NCBI GenBank assembly: GCA_049647265.1
Contig: JBARXJ010000048.1
Span: 310,001 to 374,000 of the forward strand
Direction: 5' to 3'
Origin: JAAURB01 sp049647265
GTDB lineage: Bacteria > Cyanobacteriota > Cyanobacteriia > Cyanobacteriales > Microcoleaceae
Length of the DNA: 64,000 bases
Positions within the stretch are counted from its first letter, which is position 1. Each line of letters opens with the position of its first letter. A program made the translations under genes and the position numbers. Shown in pieces: positions 8,485 to 16,430 of this stretch. Below the pieces are notes generated by a model. It did not search any database, had not been told where the DNA came from, and worked only from the letters and a program-made list of their open reading frames with translations.

Positions 8485-9483
8485 ATGACCATTCTCAATT
8501 CTTTAACGACTCACTTCAACACTGATTTTCCTCGTTTGGCTGCTGGAAAATATATTCACTTTCTTTTATTGCGTCATAGTCAATCTTTTCCTGTCTTTCA
8601 AACCGATGGTATTTTGAATACAGCGCGAACACAAGCAGGTTTAGAAAAGACGGATAAAATCAGCCGCTTAGTCATGTTTAAACGCAAACAAACAACCCCT
8701 GAACGGTTAGCCGGACGAGAATTATTACGCTCATTAGAGTTAACCAGTTCTGATAAAGAGAGTGACAAGCATTGCGAATATAACGGCGAAGGAAGTTGTA
8801 AACAATGCCCAGATTGTATTATTTATGGCTTTGCAATTGGGGATAGTGGTTCAGAACGATCTAAAGTTTATTCAGATTCCTGTTTTTCTCTGAGTCCCTA
8901 TGAACAATCTCACAAAAGCTTTACCTTTAATGCACCATTTGAAGGGGGAACAATGAGTGAGAAAGGTGAAATGCGAAGTGCTATTAATGAACTAGATCAT
9001 ATTTTACCAGAAGTCACTTTTCCAAGTGTTGAAACGTTGCGAGATTCAACGTATGAAGGCTTTCTTTATGTATTAGGTAATCTCCTACGAACTCGCCGTT
9101 ATGGCGCTCAAGAATCTCGTACAGGTACGCTAAAAAATCATTTACTCGGAATTGCTTTTTGTGATGGTGAAATTTTCAGTAATTTACAGTTTACCCAAGC
9201 GCTGTACGATCGGCTTAAGGGTGATATTAATGCTCCCATTGATCAGATCAAAAAAGTAGCAGCAACTGTGGCACAAGATTTACTGAGTGATGAACCTGTG
9301 ATTAAAAAACATCTAATTTTTGGTGAACAACTCGATGAGTTATTAAATGAAGTCAATACTCTTTATCAAGATGAAACGCAGCTTCAAGAAACCTTGACTA
9401 AACTCTACAACCAAACTCAATCCTATGCTCAAACTTATGGTGCTTTAGCTAATAAAAAAGCTAAAGGTAAGAGTAAAAAATAA
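8485..9483 (+). CDS. csc2: Type I-D backbone protein Csc2 (Cas7d)
   Basis: This 332-residue RAMP-type protein forms the crRNA-binding backbone of the I-D effector. The four-cysteine patch C97, C105, C108, C111 (CEYNGEGSCKQCPDC) fits the zinc-binding insertion of Csc2. The TRRYGAQESRTGTLKNHLLG segment carries the conserved basic patch. The C-terminus is lysine-rich. A 102-bp gap containing palindromic repeats separates it from cas10d. A 94-bp gap with a possible stem-loop separates it from csc1. Confidence 0.92.
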   Translation: MTILNSLTTHFNTDFPRLAAGKYIHFLLLRHSQSFPVFQTDGILNTARTQAGLEKTDKISRLVMFKRKQTTPERLAGRELLRSLELTSSDKESDKHCEYNGEGSCKQCPDCIIYGFAIGDSGSERSKVYSDSCFSLSPYEQSHKSFTFNAPFEGGTMSEKGEMRSAINELDHILPEVTFPSVETLRDSTYEGFLYVLGNLLRTRRYGAQESRTGTLKNHLLGIAFCDGEIFSNLQFTQALYDRLKGDINAPIDQIKKVAATVAQDLLSDEPVIKKHLIFGEQLDELLNEVNTLYQDETQLQETLTKLYNQTQSYAQTYGALANKKAKGKSKK

Positions 9484-9493
9484 ATAGTATTCG

Positions 9494-9546
9494 GTGCATC
9501 AAACTATCATTTTTAGAGATAACTCTATTATTTTAATTTGATGTAT
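9494..9546 (+). promoter_or_regulatory. Long-loop inverted repeat between csc2 and csc1
   Basis: TGCATCAAA (about 9496-9504) and TTTGATGTA (about 9537-9545) pair over 9 bp, with one G-T wobble, across a 32-nt AT-rich loop. The only sizeable untranslated gap between effector genes is therefore able to fold. It could adjust mRNA stability or subunit stoichiometry. No T tail follows, so it is not a typical terminator. Function is inferred. Confidence 0.35.
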
Positions 9547-9577
9547 CCTACCCATCTTATTCAATTCAGCTTCTGTC

Positions 9578-10360
9578 ATGACAATTTATTGCTGCCAACT
9601 CACGCTACATGATAACGTTTTTTTCGCCAGTCGAGAAATGGGAATTCTGTATGAAACAGAGAAATACTTGCATAATTGGGCGTTAAGTTTTGCTCTTTTC
9701 TGCCCTAAAATTATTCCTCAAGTTTACCGTTTGCAAGGAAAAAATGCTCAAACTCCGGGATATTTGAATACAGATGTAGAGTGTAATTTACTGCATCTCA
9801 ATCAAGCTGAAATATATGTTTTTCCAGCTCAACCGCTGCAATGGTCTTATCAAATTAATACGTTTAAAGCGGCTCAAACTACTTATTATGGACGCTCAAA
9901 ACAGTTTGGAGATAAAGGAGCAAATCGTAATTATCCGATTAATTATGGACGAGCAAAAGAGCTTGCAGTCGGTAGTCAATATCGTACCTATATTGTTGCT
10001 CCGGATGAATTTAAAGCTAAAATTCCGCGCTGGATACGGTTAGGAAAATGGGCAGCTAAAGTCAAAGTAGATGTAATTCCAATTCCAGAAAATACTATTC
10101 AGAAAAAGCAAGGAGAATACTCTTGTACTCATCCATTAAACCCGCTAGATTTATCTGAAACTACTCAAATTACGCTCTACAACCGGATTGTCATGCCGCC
10201 ATCAAGTCTAGTCAGTCAGGCACAAATTACAGGAGAATATTGGCAATCTAAAAAAGAAGAATGGTCGGAATTTCGTAAAAACTACCCTCAACTTCCCGAA
10301 CGATTTAATTTACCAATAGGAGCATTTTATGGTGCAGCAACAGCTACAACAACAGCTTAA
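9578..10360 (+). CDS. csc1: Type I-D protein Csc1 (Cas5d)
   Basis: This 260-residue RAMP protein is predicted to cap the 5' handle of the crRNA in the I-D effector. Its order after csc2 and before cas6 is the standard I-D arrangement. The segments ASREMGILYETEKYLHNWALSF and VECNLLHLNQAEIYVFPAQP fit Csc1. The last 32 bp overlap the start of cas6 in another frame, indicating translational coupling. Confidence 0.9.
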   Translation: MTIYCCQLTLHDNVFFASREMGILYETEKYLHNWALSFALFCPKIIPQVYRLQGKNAQTPGYLNTDVECNLLHLNQAEIYVFPAQPLQWSYQINTFKAAQTTYYGRSKQFGDKGANRNYPINYGRAKELAVGSQYRTYIVAPDEFKAKIPRWIRLGKWAAKVKVDVIPIPENTIQKKQGEYSCTHPLNPLDLSETTQITLYNRIVMPPSSLVSQAQITGEYWQSKKEEWSEFRKNYPQLPERFNLPIGAFYGAATATTTA

Positions 10361-11135
10361 TTCTAAAACTATTCATTCTTGGGTAATTGAATTAGGCGCA
10401 GCAGAAAAAGGTAAAATTCCTGCAACACTTTCTCGGGCAATTCATGCACAAGTGATGAACTGGTTAAACCTAAGTTATCCAACAATTGCTGATATTATTC
10501 ACAGTATGCAAGCCTCACCGTTTAGTCTTTCTGGGTTAATAGGAAGTCGTCGTAAAGGCGGAACTCAACCGGGCGATCGCTTTTTAATTCGGATTAGTTT
10601 GCTGGATGATACTTTAGTTCAACCCTTGTTAACGGGAATTGAAAAATGGGGAAATAAACCGATTGTTTTAGGTCAATTTCCATTTGTCTTGCGTCAAGTT
10701 TATACTCTTCCAGGTACTCATCGCTTAGCGGGTTCAACTTCTTATGAAGTATTGAGTCAAACTGCTGTTTTAGGGAATAGTTTAACTCTAGAATTTCTAT
10801 CTCCTACCAGTTTTAAACAAACCGATGGAATTCAAACTTTTTTACTTCCAGAATTAGTTTTTAGTAGTTTGTGGCGGCGTTGGAATCAATTTTCTCCTGA
10901 ACTGTTACAGCTTCCTCAACAAGAATGGCAAGGAAAAGTATCTGCTTATGAACTCAAAACTCAGGCTTTAAAAATGGAGGGCGGCGGTGAAATTGGCGCT
11001 CAAGGTTGGGTGAAATATTGCTTTAAAGATCCGCAACAAATGAAGATAGCAATGATTTTAGCTCAATTTGCTTTCTTCTCAGGAATTGGTCGTAAAACTT
11101 CAATGGGAATGGGACAGGCTCGTTTTAAGAATTAA
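10329..11135 (+). CDS. cas6: CRISPR repeat endoribonuclease Cas6
   Basis: This 268-residue protein cleaves pre-crRNA in the repeat, leaving the ATTGAAAC 5' handle visible at the end of each repeat here. H39 (SRAIHAQVMNWL) is the likely catalytic histidine in the usual N-terminal position. The glycine-rich loop GIGRKTSMGMGQAR near the C-terminus is the Cas6 hallmark. Its start lies within the csc1 coding sequence. Confidence 0.93.
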   Translation: MVQQQLQQQLNSKTIHSWVIELGAAEKGKIPATLSRAIHAQVMNWLNLSYPTIADIIHSMQASPFSLSGLIGSRRKGGTQPGDRFLIRISLLDDTLVQPLLTGIEKWGNKPIVLGQFPFVLRQVYTLPGTHRLAGSTSYEVLSQTAVLGNSLTLEFLSPTSFKQTDGIQTFLLPELVFSSLWRRWNQFSPELLQLPQQEWQGKVSAYELKTQALKMEGGGEIGAQGWVKYCFKDPQQMKIAMILAQFAFFSGIGRKTSMGMGQARFKN

Positions 11136-11185
11136 CGGGCAAAGAGGGCAGTAAAAACCTTTTATTAATAGGAAATCACAGAAAT

Positions 11186-11779
11186 ATGAATTCAACCGAC
11201 TATTTACCTCTGGCTTATTTGAATGCTTGGGAATATTGCCCAAGACGATTTTATCTAGAATATATACTCGGAGAAATGGTGGATAATGAACATATTTTAA
11301 TCGGTCGGTATTTGCATCGCAATATTAACGAAGAAAAAATATCTCAAATGGGAGAAAAGCGGATTTTTCAGCAGCAATGGGTGTGGAGCGATCGCCTAAT
11401 GACAAATGGAATTATTGATGCAGTCGAAGAAGAAAACAATAAACTGATTCCCGTTGAATATAAAAAGGGTCGGATGGCGTATCATTTCAACGATCATTTT
11501 CAACTCTGTGCAGCGGCTTTATGTTTAGAAGAAATGACCGGAAATTCTATTGCTTACGGCGAGATTTTTTATCACAGTAACCGCCGCCGTCAAACGGTTG
11601 AATTTACCTCTCAACTGCGTCAAGCTACAGAAGCAGCGATTTTTGCGGCACAAGCAGCAGCCTATCAACCCATGCCTGCTCCCATTTCTAACGCTAAGAA
11701 ATGCCGAGATTGTAGCTTAAAAGGGATTTGTTTACCCAAAGAAGTGCGGCGCTTAGCCACAGAAACTGCTGATTTTTAA
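11186..11779 (+). CDS. cas4: CRISPR adaptation exonuclease Cas4
   Basis: This 197-residue RecB-family nuclease trims prespacers and helps select the PAM with Cas1-Cas2. Visible features are C18 (EYCPRRFYLEY), the RecB residues D78, E91 and K93 (GIIDAV ... PVEYKKGR), and C173, C176 and C182 (CRDCSLKGIC). Together the four cysteines fit an iron-sulfur cluster. It precedes cas1 by 27 bp. Confidence 0.94.
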   Translation: MNSTDYLPLAYLNAWEYCPRRFYLEYILGEMVDNEHILIGRYLHRNINEEKISQMGEKRIFQQQWVWSDRLMTNGIIDAVEEENNKLIPVEYKKGRMAYHFNDHFQLCAAALCLEEMTGNSIAYGEIFYHSNRRRQTVEFTSQLRQATEAAIFAAQAAAYQPMPAPISNAKKCRDCSLKGICLPKEVRRLATETADF

Positions 11780-11806
11780 ACTATTAGTAAATTGGAGAAA
11801 AACAAA

Positions 11807-12784
11807 ATGTCTGTATTGTATGTTACACAACCGGATGCAATTCTCAATAAAAAGTATGAAGCTTTTATTGTCTCCCTAAAGCAAGAAGATGGCAGTTGGA
11901 AAAAGCATTCTGTCCCTGCTCAAACTGTTAATCAGGTAGTGTTAATGGGAAATCCTCAAATTACTGGAGATGCCCTGAGTTATGCTTTAGAACTCGGAAT
12001 GCCTGTTCATTATTTATCCTATTTTGGTAAATATATCGGTACGGCACTTCCTGGCTATTCTCGTAATGGTCAGCTTCGTTTAGCTCAATATGCCACCCAT
12101 TGCCACGAAGAAAAACGATTAGAATTAGTCAAGCTCATTGTAGCAGGAAAAATTCATAATCAATATTCTGTACTGTATCGCTATGGACAGAAAGATAATT
12201 CATTAAAACTTAGAAAAAAACAAGTCAGCGAACAGAAAACCCTCGATCAAGTACGCGGAATTGAAGGAATTGCTGCCCGTGAATATTTCGAGAATTGGTC
12301 AAATATTTTAAGTGAACCTTGGTCTTTTATTGGTCGCCGTCATCGCCGTCCCTCCGATCCAATGAATGTATTACTAAACTTTGCCTATGGTTTATTACGC
12401 ATACAAGTAACCGCAGCCGTTCATATTGCTGGACTCGATCCATATATCGGTTATTTACACGAAACTACACGAGGTCAACCCGCAATGGTACTTGATTTAA
12501 TTGAAGAATTTCGCCCTTTAATTGCCGATAGTTTCTTACTTTCCTTACTCAGTCATAAAGAAATCAAACCCTCTGATTTTGAAGAAAGTTTGGGAGCTTA
12601 TCGCCTGAAAGATGGAGGACGCAAACAGTTTCTAGAAGCATTTGAACGTAAACTAACCACTGAATTTAAACATCCAGTTTCAGGCGATCGCTGTACTTAC
12701 CGTCGTGCCATTGAATTACAGGCTCGTTTACTGTCTCGTCACCTCCAAGAAGGTGTGATTTATAAACCCCTGAAAATCCGATGA
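11807..12784 (+). CDS. cas1: CRISPR integrase Cas1
   Basis: This 325-residue integrase inserts new spacers at the leader end. The metal-binding residues fit the family: E153 (GIEG), H218 (YLHE), and D230/E233 in LDLIEEFRP. The ATG at 11807 is preferred because GGAGA (11794-11798) lies upstream at good spacing. A longer reading from TTG at 11792 would place the Shine-Dalgarno inside the gene. The stop overlaps the cas2 start by 4 bp (ATGA), so the two are coupled. Confidence 0.95.
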   Translation: MSVLYVTQPDAILNKKYEAFIVSLKQEDGSWKKHSVPAQTVNQVVLMGNPQITGDALSYALELGMPVHYLSYFGKYIGTALPGYSRNGQLRLAQYATHCHEEKRLELVKLIVAGKIHNQYSVLYRYGQKDNSLKLRKKQVSEQKTLDQVRGIEGIAAREYFENWSNILSEPWSFIGRRHRRPSDPMNVLLNFAYGLLRIQVTAAVHIAGLDPYIGYLHETTRGQPAMVLDLIEEFRPLIADSFLLSLLSHKEIKPSDFEESLGAYRLKDGGRKQFLEAFERKLTTEFKHPVSGDRCTYRRAIELQARLLSRHLQEGVIYKPLKIR

Positions 12785-13074
12785 ATACATTATTTTATCT
12801 CGTCATTTACGATCTTCCCGACAACAAAGCCGCCAACAAACGCCGCAACCGCCTGCATAAATTATTGAGTGGTTATGGAAAATGGACACAATATAGTGTG
12901 TTTGAATGCTTCCTGACTGCGGTACAATTTGTCAAACTGCAACAAAAAATCGAAGCCGTGATTAAACCTGTAGAAGACTCTGTCCGCATCTATGTTTTGG
13001 ATGCAGGATCATTGCGGCGCACCATTACCTACGGCTCCCAACAGCCTCGACAGCAAGACACTATTATTTTATAG
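12781..13074 (+). CDS. cas2: CRISPR adaptation protein Cas2
   Basis: This 97-residue protein is the scaffold of the Cas1-Cas2 integration complex. The N-terminal strand LFYLVIYDLPDNKAANKRRN and YGKWTQYSVFECFL are typical of Cas2, including the conserved Asp of VIYDLPD. It overlaps cas1 by 4 bp. The leader and array follow directly. Confidence 0.95.
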   Translation: MNTLFYLVIYDLPDNKAANKRRNRLHKLLSGYGKWTQYSVFECFLTAVQFVKLQQKIEAVIKPVEDSVRIYVLDAGSLRRTITYGSQQPRQQDTIIL

Positions 13075-13279
13075 TGGAGGAGTGAGAAATTTGACGGGTC
13101 AAAGCGCCCTCGAAATACCGGGACTCCCGTCAGATCGCCAGAACCTTGACAATTTAATGGTTTCAGAGATTTTACCCCTGTCTTATGGCAGTTAGCCGAT
13201 GGCTGAAACGGTACTTTTAGATCAGTCCCGTCAGTTTTGCATTTTCAGCACTGACAGGCTCTGGGTTTCAGGCGACAGT
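13075..13279 (+). promoter_or_regulatory. CRISPR leader
   Basis: The 205-bp non-coding stretch between cas2 and the first repeat is the leader by position: the repeats end in ATTGAAAC reading away from it. It should hold the pre-crRNA promoter and the integration signals recognised by Cas1-Cas2. I see no clear promoter boxes. Short imperfect repeats such as GATGGCTGAAACGG and CTGACAGGCTCTGGG occur. Confidence 0.7.
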
Positions 13280-14640
13280 CTTTCTATTTAATGAATCCTG
13301 TTTACGGGATTGAAACTTTTATCTTCTTTCTAATCGGAATAATGCGTCTGGCTTTCTATTTAATGAATCCTGTTTACGGGATTGAAACCAGCATAAATCC
13401 ACCGGAGAATCCCATCAGAAAAAGGCCTTTCTATTTAATGAATCCTGTTTACGGGATTGAAACAACAAATAAAGGGTTAAATGATATAATTAAAGTCCTT
13501 TCTATTTAATGAATCCTGTTTACGGGATTGAAACCAATCAGCGATTAACCTTACGAGAAATTGAAAAGACTTTCTATTTAATGAATCCTGTTTACGGGAT
13601 TGAAACGAATCTTGCTTTAAAACAAAACTGGTTTCCGGCAGAAGTCAACTTTCTATTTAATGAATCCTGTTTACGGGATTGAAACATTTCAACAACTAGC
13701 CCGTCCTCTGTTTCATATTGATCTTTCTATTTAATGAATCCTGTTTACGGGATTGAAACAATAAATTGCTTCGCTGCATTAATTAGGGGTAAAGCCTTTC
13801 TATTTAATGAATCCTGTTTACGGGATTGAAACGATAGCAACTCGGGATATTATAAAACTGCGATTGTCCTCTTTCTATTTAATGAATCCTGTTTACGGGA
13901 TTGAAACTAAAAAGAGGTCATGTACTATTTGTCACTTTAAGCTTTCTATTTAATGAATCCTGTTTACGGGATTGAAACAACAAAAAGCTTAATCATATTT
14001 TCTTAATAAATAGAGCCCTTTCTATTTAATGAATCCTGTTTACGGGATTGAAACGAAGAAACTCTTGTTCATCATTTACTTGCATCAAACCTTTCTATTT
14101 AATGAATCCTGTTTACGGGATTGAAACCAGTTCTACATAACGCGCTGCCGCCTTTTTTAGATTCCTTTCTATTTAATGAATCCTGTTTACGGGATTGAAA
14201 CGAAAAAGCTGTTCAATGGTCTTCAAATGTTCAAAACCTTTCTATTTAATGAATCCTGTTTACGGGATTGAAACACGGATAAATTTTGTATTTCCTCGGG
14301 GTTTGCGAATCCTTTCTATTTAATGAATCCTGTTTACGGGATTGAAACATTTCTTGCTTGGATTGCCTGGATGCAATCATCAGCCCTTTCTATTTAATGA
14401 ATCCTGTTTACGGGATTGAAACCAATAACTAACTCATACTTACCAGGAAGATTAGACCTTTCTATTTAATGAATCCTGTTTACGGGATTGAAACATCCTG
14501 ACACCAAACTTGACGGTTTTGGTTATGGTCAACCTTTCTATTTAATGAATCCTGTTTACGGGATTGAAACTCAGGCTTGCGACCCTAAAGAACTTCCTAA
14601 TTCCTTTCTATTTAATGAATCCTGTTTACGGGATTGAAAC
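13280..14640 (+). CRISPR. CRISPR array, 19 repeats and 18 spacers (type I-D)
   Basis: Nineteen copies of a 37-nt repeat begin at 13280, 13352, 13427, 13498, 13570, 13649, 13723, 13796, 13871, 13942, 14018, 14091, 14165, 14238, 14312, 14386, 14458, 14534 and 14604. The repeat starts CTTTCTATTTAATGAATCC and ends GGGATTGAAAC. I read all copies as identical, including the leader-distal one. Spacers are 33-42 nt, mostly 34-39. A small stem (TCCT/GGGA) precedes the 8-nt handle ATTGAAAC, consistent with Cas6 cleavage. Transcription runs + from the leader, so the youngest spacers are near 13317. Confidence 0.99.
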
Positions 14641-14733
14641 AAAGATGAAGTGCAGCTTGTCTGTGATCGGATGATTGCCCCAGCAATGCCGAGGCTTTAT
14701 GATGTCATTCAATCCTTTGTGCCTAATTTTTGA
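14641..14733 (+). pseudogene. Coding-like fragment abutting the leader-distal end of the array
   Basis: Immediately after the last repeat there is an open frame of 30 codons to TGA at 14731-14733, reading KDEVQLVCDRMIAPAMP then RLYDVIQSFVPNF. It has no start codon of its own at its 5' edge, and the frame is blocked inside the last repeat. It may be the 3' remnant of a gene interrupted by array formation or rearrangement, or chance. The family is not recognised. Confidence 0.3.
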
Positions 14734-14754
14734 GGGAAGAATATGTTATGTAAT

Positions 14755-15192
14755 TCAGCTTTTTTGTAATTTTTTTAAATAACGTTTACTTCCTTGCCCA
14801 AACATCCAATACTTAACTAAGGAAAGAAGGGATAATACAAGAAAGGCTACACCATTAGCAATCAAATAAGCACTTATAAAATTTCCCTCTACTACTTCCT
14901 TGGATAAATCTACCGAGATACGAAGAGCGAGTATTGAAAAATTGAGCAAAAAGATAATGATGCAGTTATAATAAATCAGCGTCCGAATTTTTAATTTCTG
15001 AGGCATCGGTTTTTTGTACTTTGAGGCATAGACTGAGCCAATCATATAGGCAGACATCATCGAGAGCGCAAAGCCCATATTTGGGGTATCAATATTAAAC
15101 GCTGCCCCCAAAATTAATAAACAAATATTAATCCCAAAACACAATCCAAAATCTACGATGACTAAAAAGTAAGGTTTATTCCACATCTTCAT
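14755..15192 (-). CDS. Four-helix membrane protein, possibly ABZJ_00895-like
   Basis: This 145-residue protein has four hydrophobic segments: about residues 7-32, 40-55, 72-92 and 104-128. A positively charged loop follows helix 2 (YASKYKKPMPQKLKIR), and the tail is basic (GSKRYLKKLQKS). The layout resembles the small ABZJ_00895-type membrane family of unknown function, but I hold that assignment weakly. It is transcribed toward the CRISPR array. Confidence 0.6.
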   Translation of the reverse strand: MKMWNKPYFLVIVDFGLCFGINICLLILGAAFNIDTPNMGFALSMMSAYMIGSVYASKYKKPMPQKLKIRTLIYYNCIIIFLLNFSILALRISVDLSKEVVEGNFISAYLIANGVAFLVLSLLSLVKYWMFGQGSKRYLKKLQKS

Positions 15193-15644
15193 GCTGCACC
15201 TCTCTAAATAATCGGGTGTGTTGACAGCGTTAGAATTCCCTAATTTGTTGTTAAACTCTGCAACTCATTCTAAATTGGGTATTTGTATCGGGTGAAGATC
15301 GCAGATCTGCTGCTAACGGAGAGGGGTAAGAAGATATTTTTATTCCTTAGATAATGGCGATCGCAGAAGGCTTCATCAAAGCGTGATTCTGTAGCGTTGC
15401 GCCATAGCAGTATCGCACTCCTATATTCTTCTAAAGAAATTAGATTTAATTTCTATTATTGTTGGCTGATAAAATTAGTTTTATTTTTGGCATCATTCTT
15501 TTGATAGATATCTGAAAAATCGAATGAGTCAAAAGGAATAAAATTGAAAATTATTGAACCTTTTATCTCTCTCATCCGAAGGAACACAAGCTAACTCATA
15601 AAGACTTAGATTGTTACTGTTGAGAGCGTTAAAACCAGATAATT
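15193..15644. other. Intergenic region with a dispersed repeat
   Basis: This 452-bp gap lies between divergent genes and should hold both promoters. It contains a GCGATCGC octamer near 15358 and a 19-bp element at 15398-15416. The latter, read on the minus strand (GCGATACTGCTATGGCGCA), recurs with one mismatch at 19371-19389. I see no gene or RNA in it. Confidence 0.5.
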
Positions 15645-16250
15645 ATGAAACCGTTACACATTCAATTTTCAAAAGTCTTACTGGCAACTATTGTTAGTTT
15701 AGGCGGCTTAGCAACTATCTCTACTGTCGGTAATATAAATCGAGCGGTTGCTGATGATCAGATGACTGAAGATAGCTCAATCAGCCAAGAAATGTCAGTC
15801 GAAGACAGCATTGTAAAACAGCTTTCAGATAACGAATCTTTTAGTGTATTAGTTCAAGCTGTAGAAGCAGCGGGTTTGGTGGAAACTTTAAGTAATGCTG
15901 GTGACTATACTGTGTTTGCACCGACTGATGAAGCTTTCGCCGCATTACCCGCCGGAACATTAGAAGCATTATTAAAGCCTGAAAATCTAGATGTACTGAC
16001 TCAGATTTTAAAATATCATGTTGTTTTAGGGGCAGCAAATTCTACTGAAATTTCTACTGGACAATTTAAAACAGCAGCAGGAACTCCGGTAGCAATTGAT
16101 GTGAATAATGGTACTGTTAAAGTTGGAAATGCTCAAGTTATAGCCGTTGATCTTCAAGCGAGTAATGGTGTAATTCATACCGTTAATCAAGTGATTTTAC
16201 CCCCTGAGATTTCTGCGGCTGAATTAGAAGCACTCAGCGCAATTCGATAA
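15645..16250 (+). CDS. Secreted fasciclin (FAS1) domain protein
   Basis: This 201-residue protein has a signal peptide-like N-terminus (basic start, then VLLATIVSLGGLATIST) and one FAS1 domain, about residues 55-190. The hallmark segments are YTVFAPTDEAFAALPAGTLEALL and ILKYHVVLGA, with NGVIHTVNQVILPP closing the domain. Such proteins act in cell-surface adhesion or matrix contact. A single domain with a short acidic linker is typical in cyanobacteria. Confidence 0.9.
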   Translation: MKPLHIQFSKVLLATIVSLGGLATISTVGNINRAVADDQMTEDSSISQEMSVEDSIVKQLSDNESFSVLVQAVEAAGLVETLSNAGDYTVFAPTDEAFAALPAGTLEALLKPENLDVLTQILKYHVVLGAANSTEISTGQFKTAAGTPVAIDVNNGTVKVGNAQVIAVDLQASNGVIHTVNQVILPPEISAAELEALSAIR

Positions 16251-16382
16251 AATTAATTCAATAATTACATAAGGAGACGGTGCGTTAAGCTTTCTCTGTG
16301 ATTATCTTAATGGTAATCGGTGTAAGTTGGACGCACTGCTACCTTTAGAGAGGTTTCCCTGACGTTTCCAATCCAAATAAAA

Positions 16383-16401
16383 AGGCGGGTATAACCCACC
16401 T
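16383..16401 (-). terminator. Rho-independent terminator of clpB
   Basis: Read on the minus strand, AGGTGGGT and ACCCGCCT form an 8-bp stem with one G-T wobble and a 3-nt loop, followed by TTTTTATTT. It lies 30 bp after the clpB stop. Confidence 0.8.
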
Positions 16402-16430
16402 CGAAAAAGATTGATACTGAGAATTGTTGT

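Noticed and set aside
13291..13509. Open frame MNPVYGIETF... across the CRISPR array
   Set aside because: The recurring peptide MNPVYGIET is simply the translated repeat. It is not a gene.
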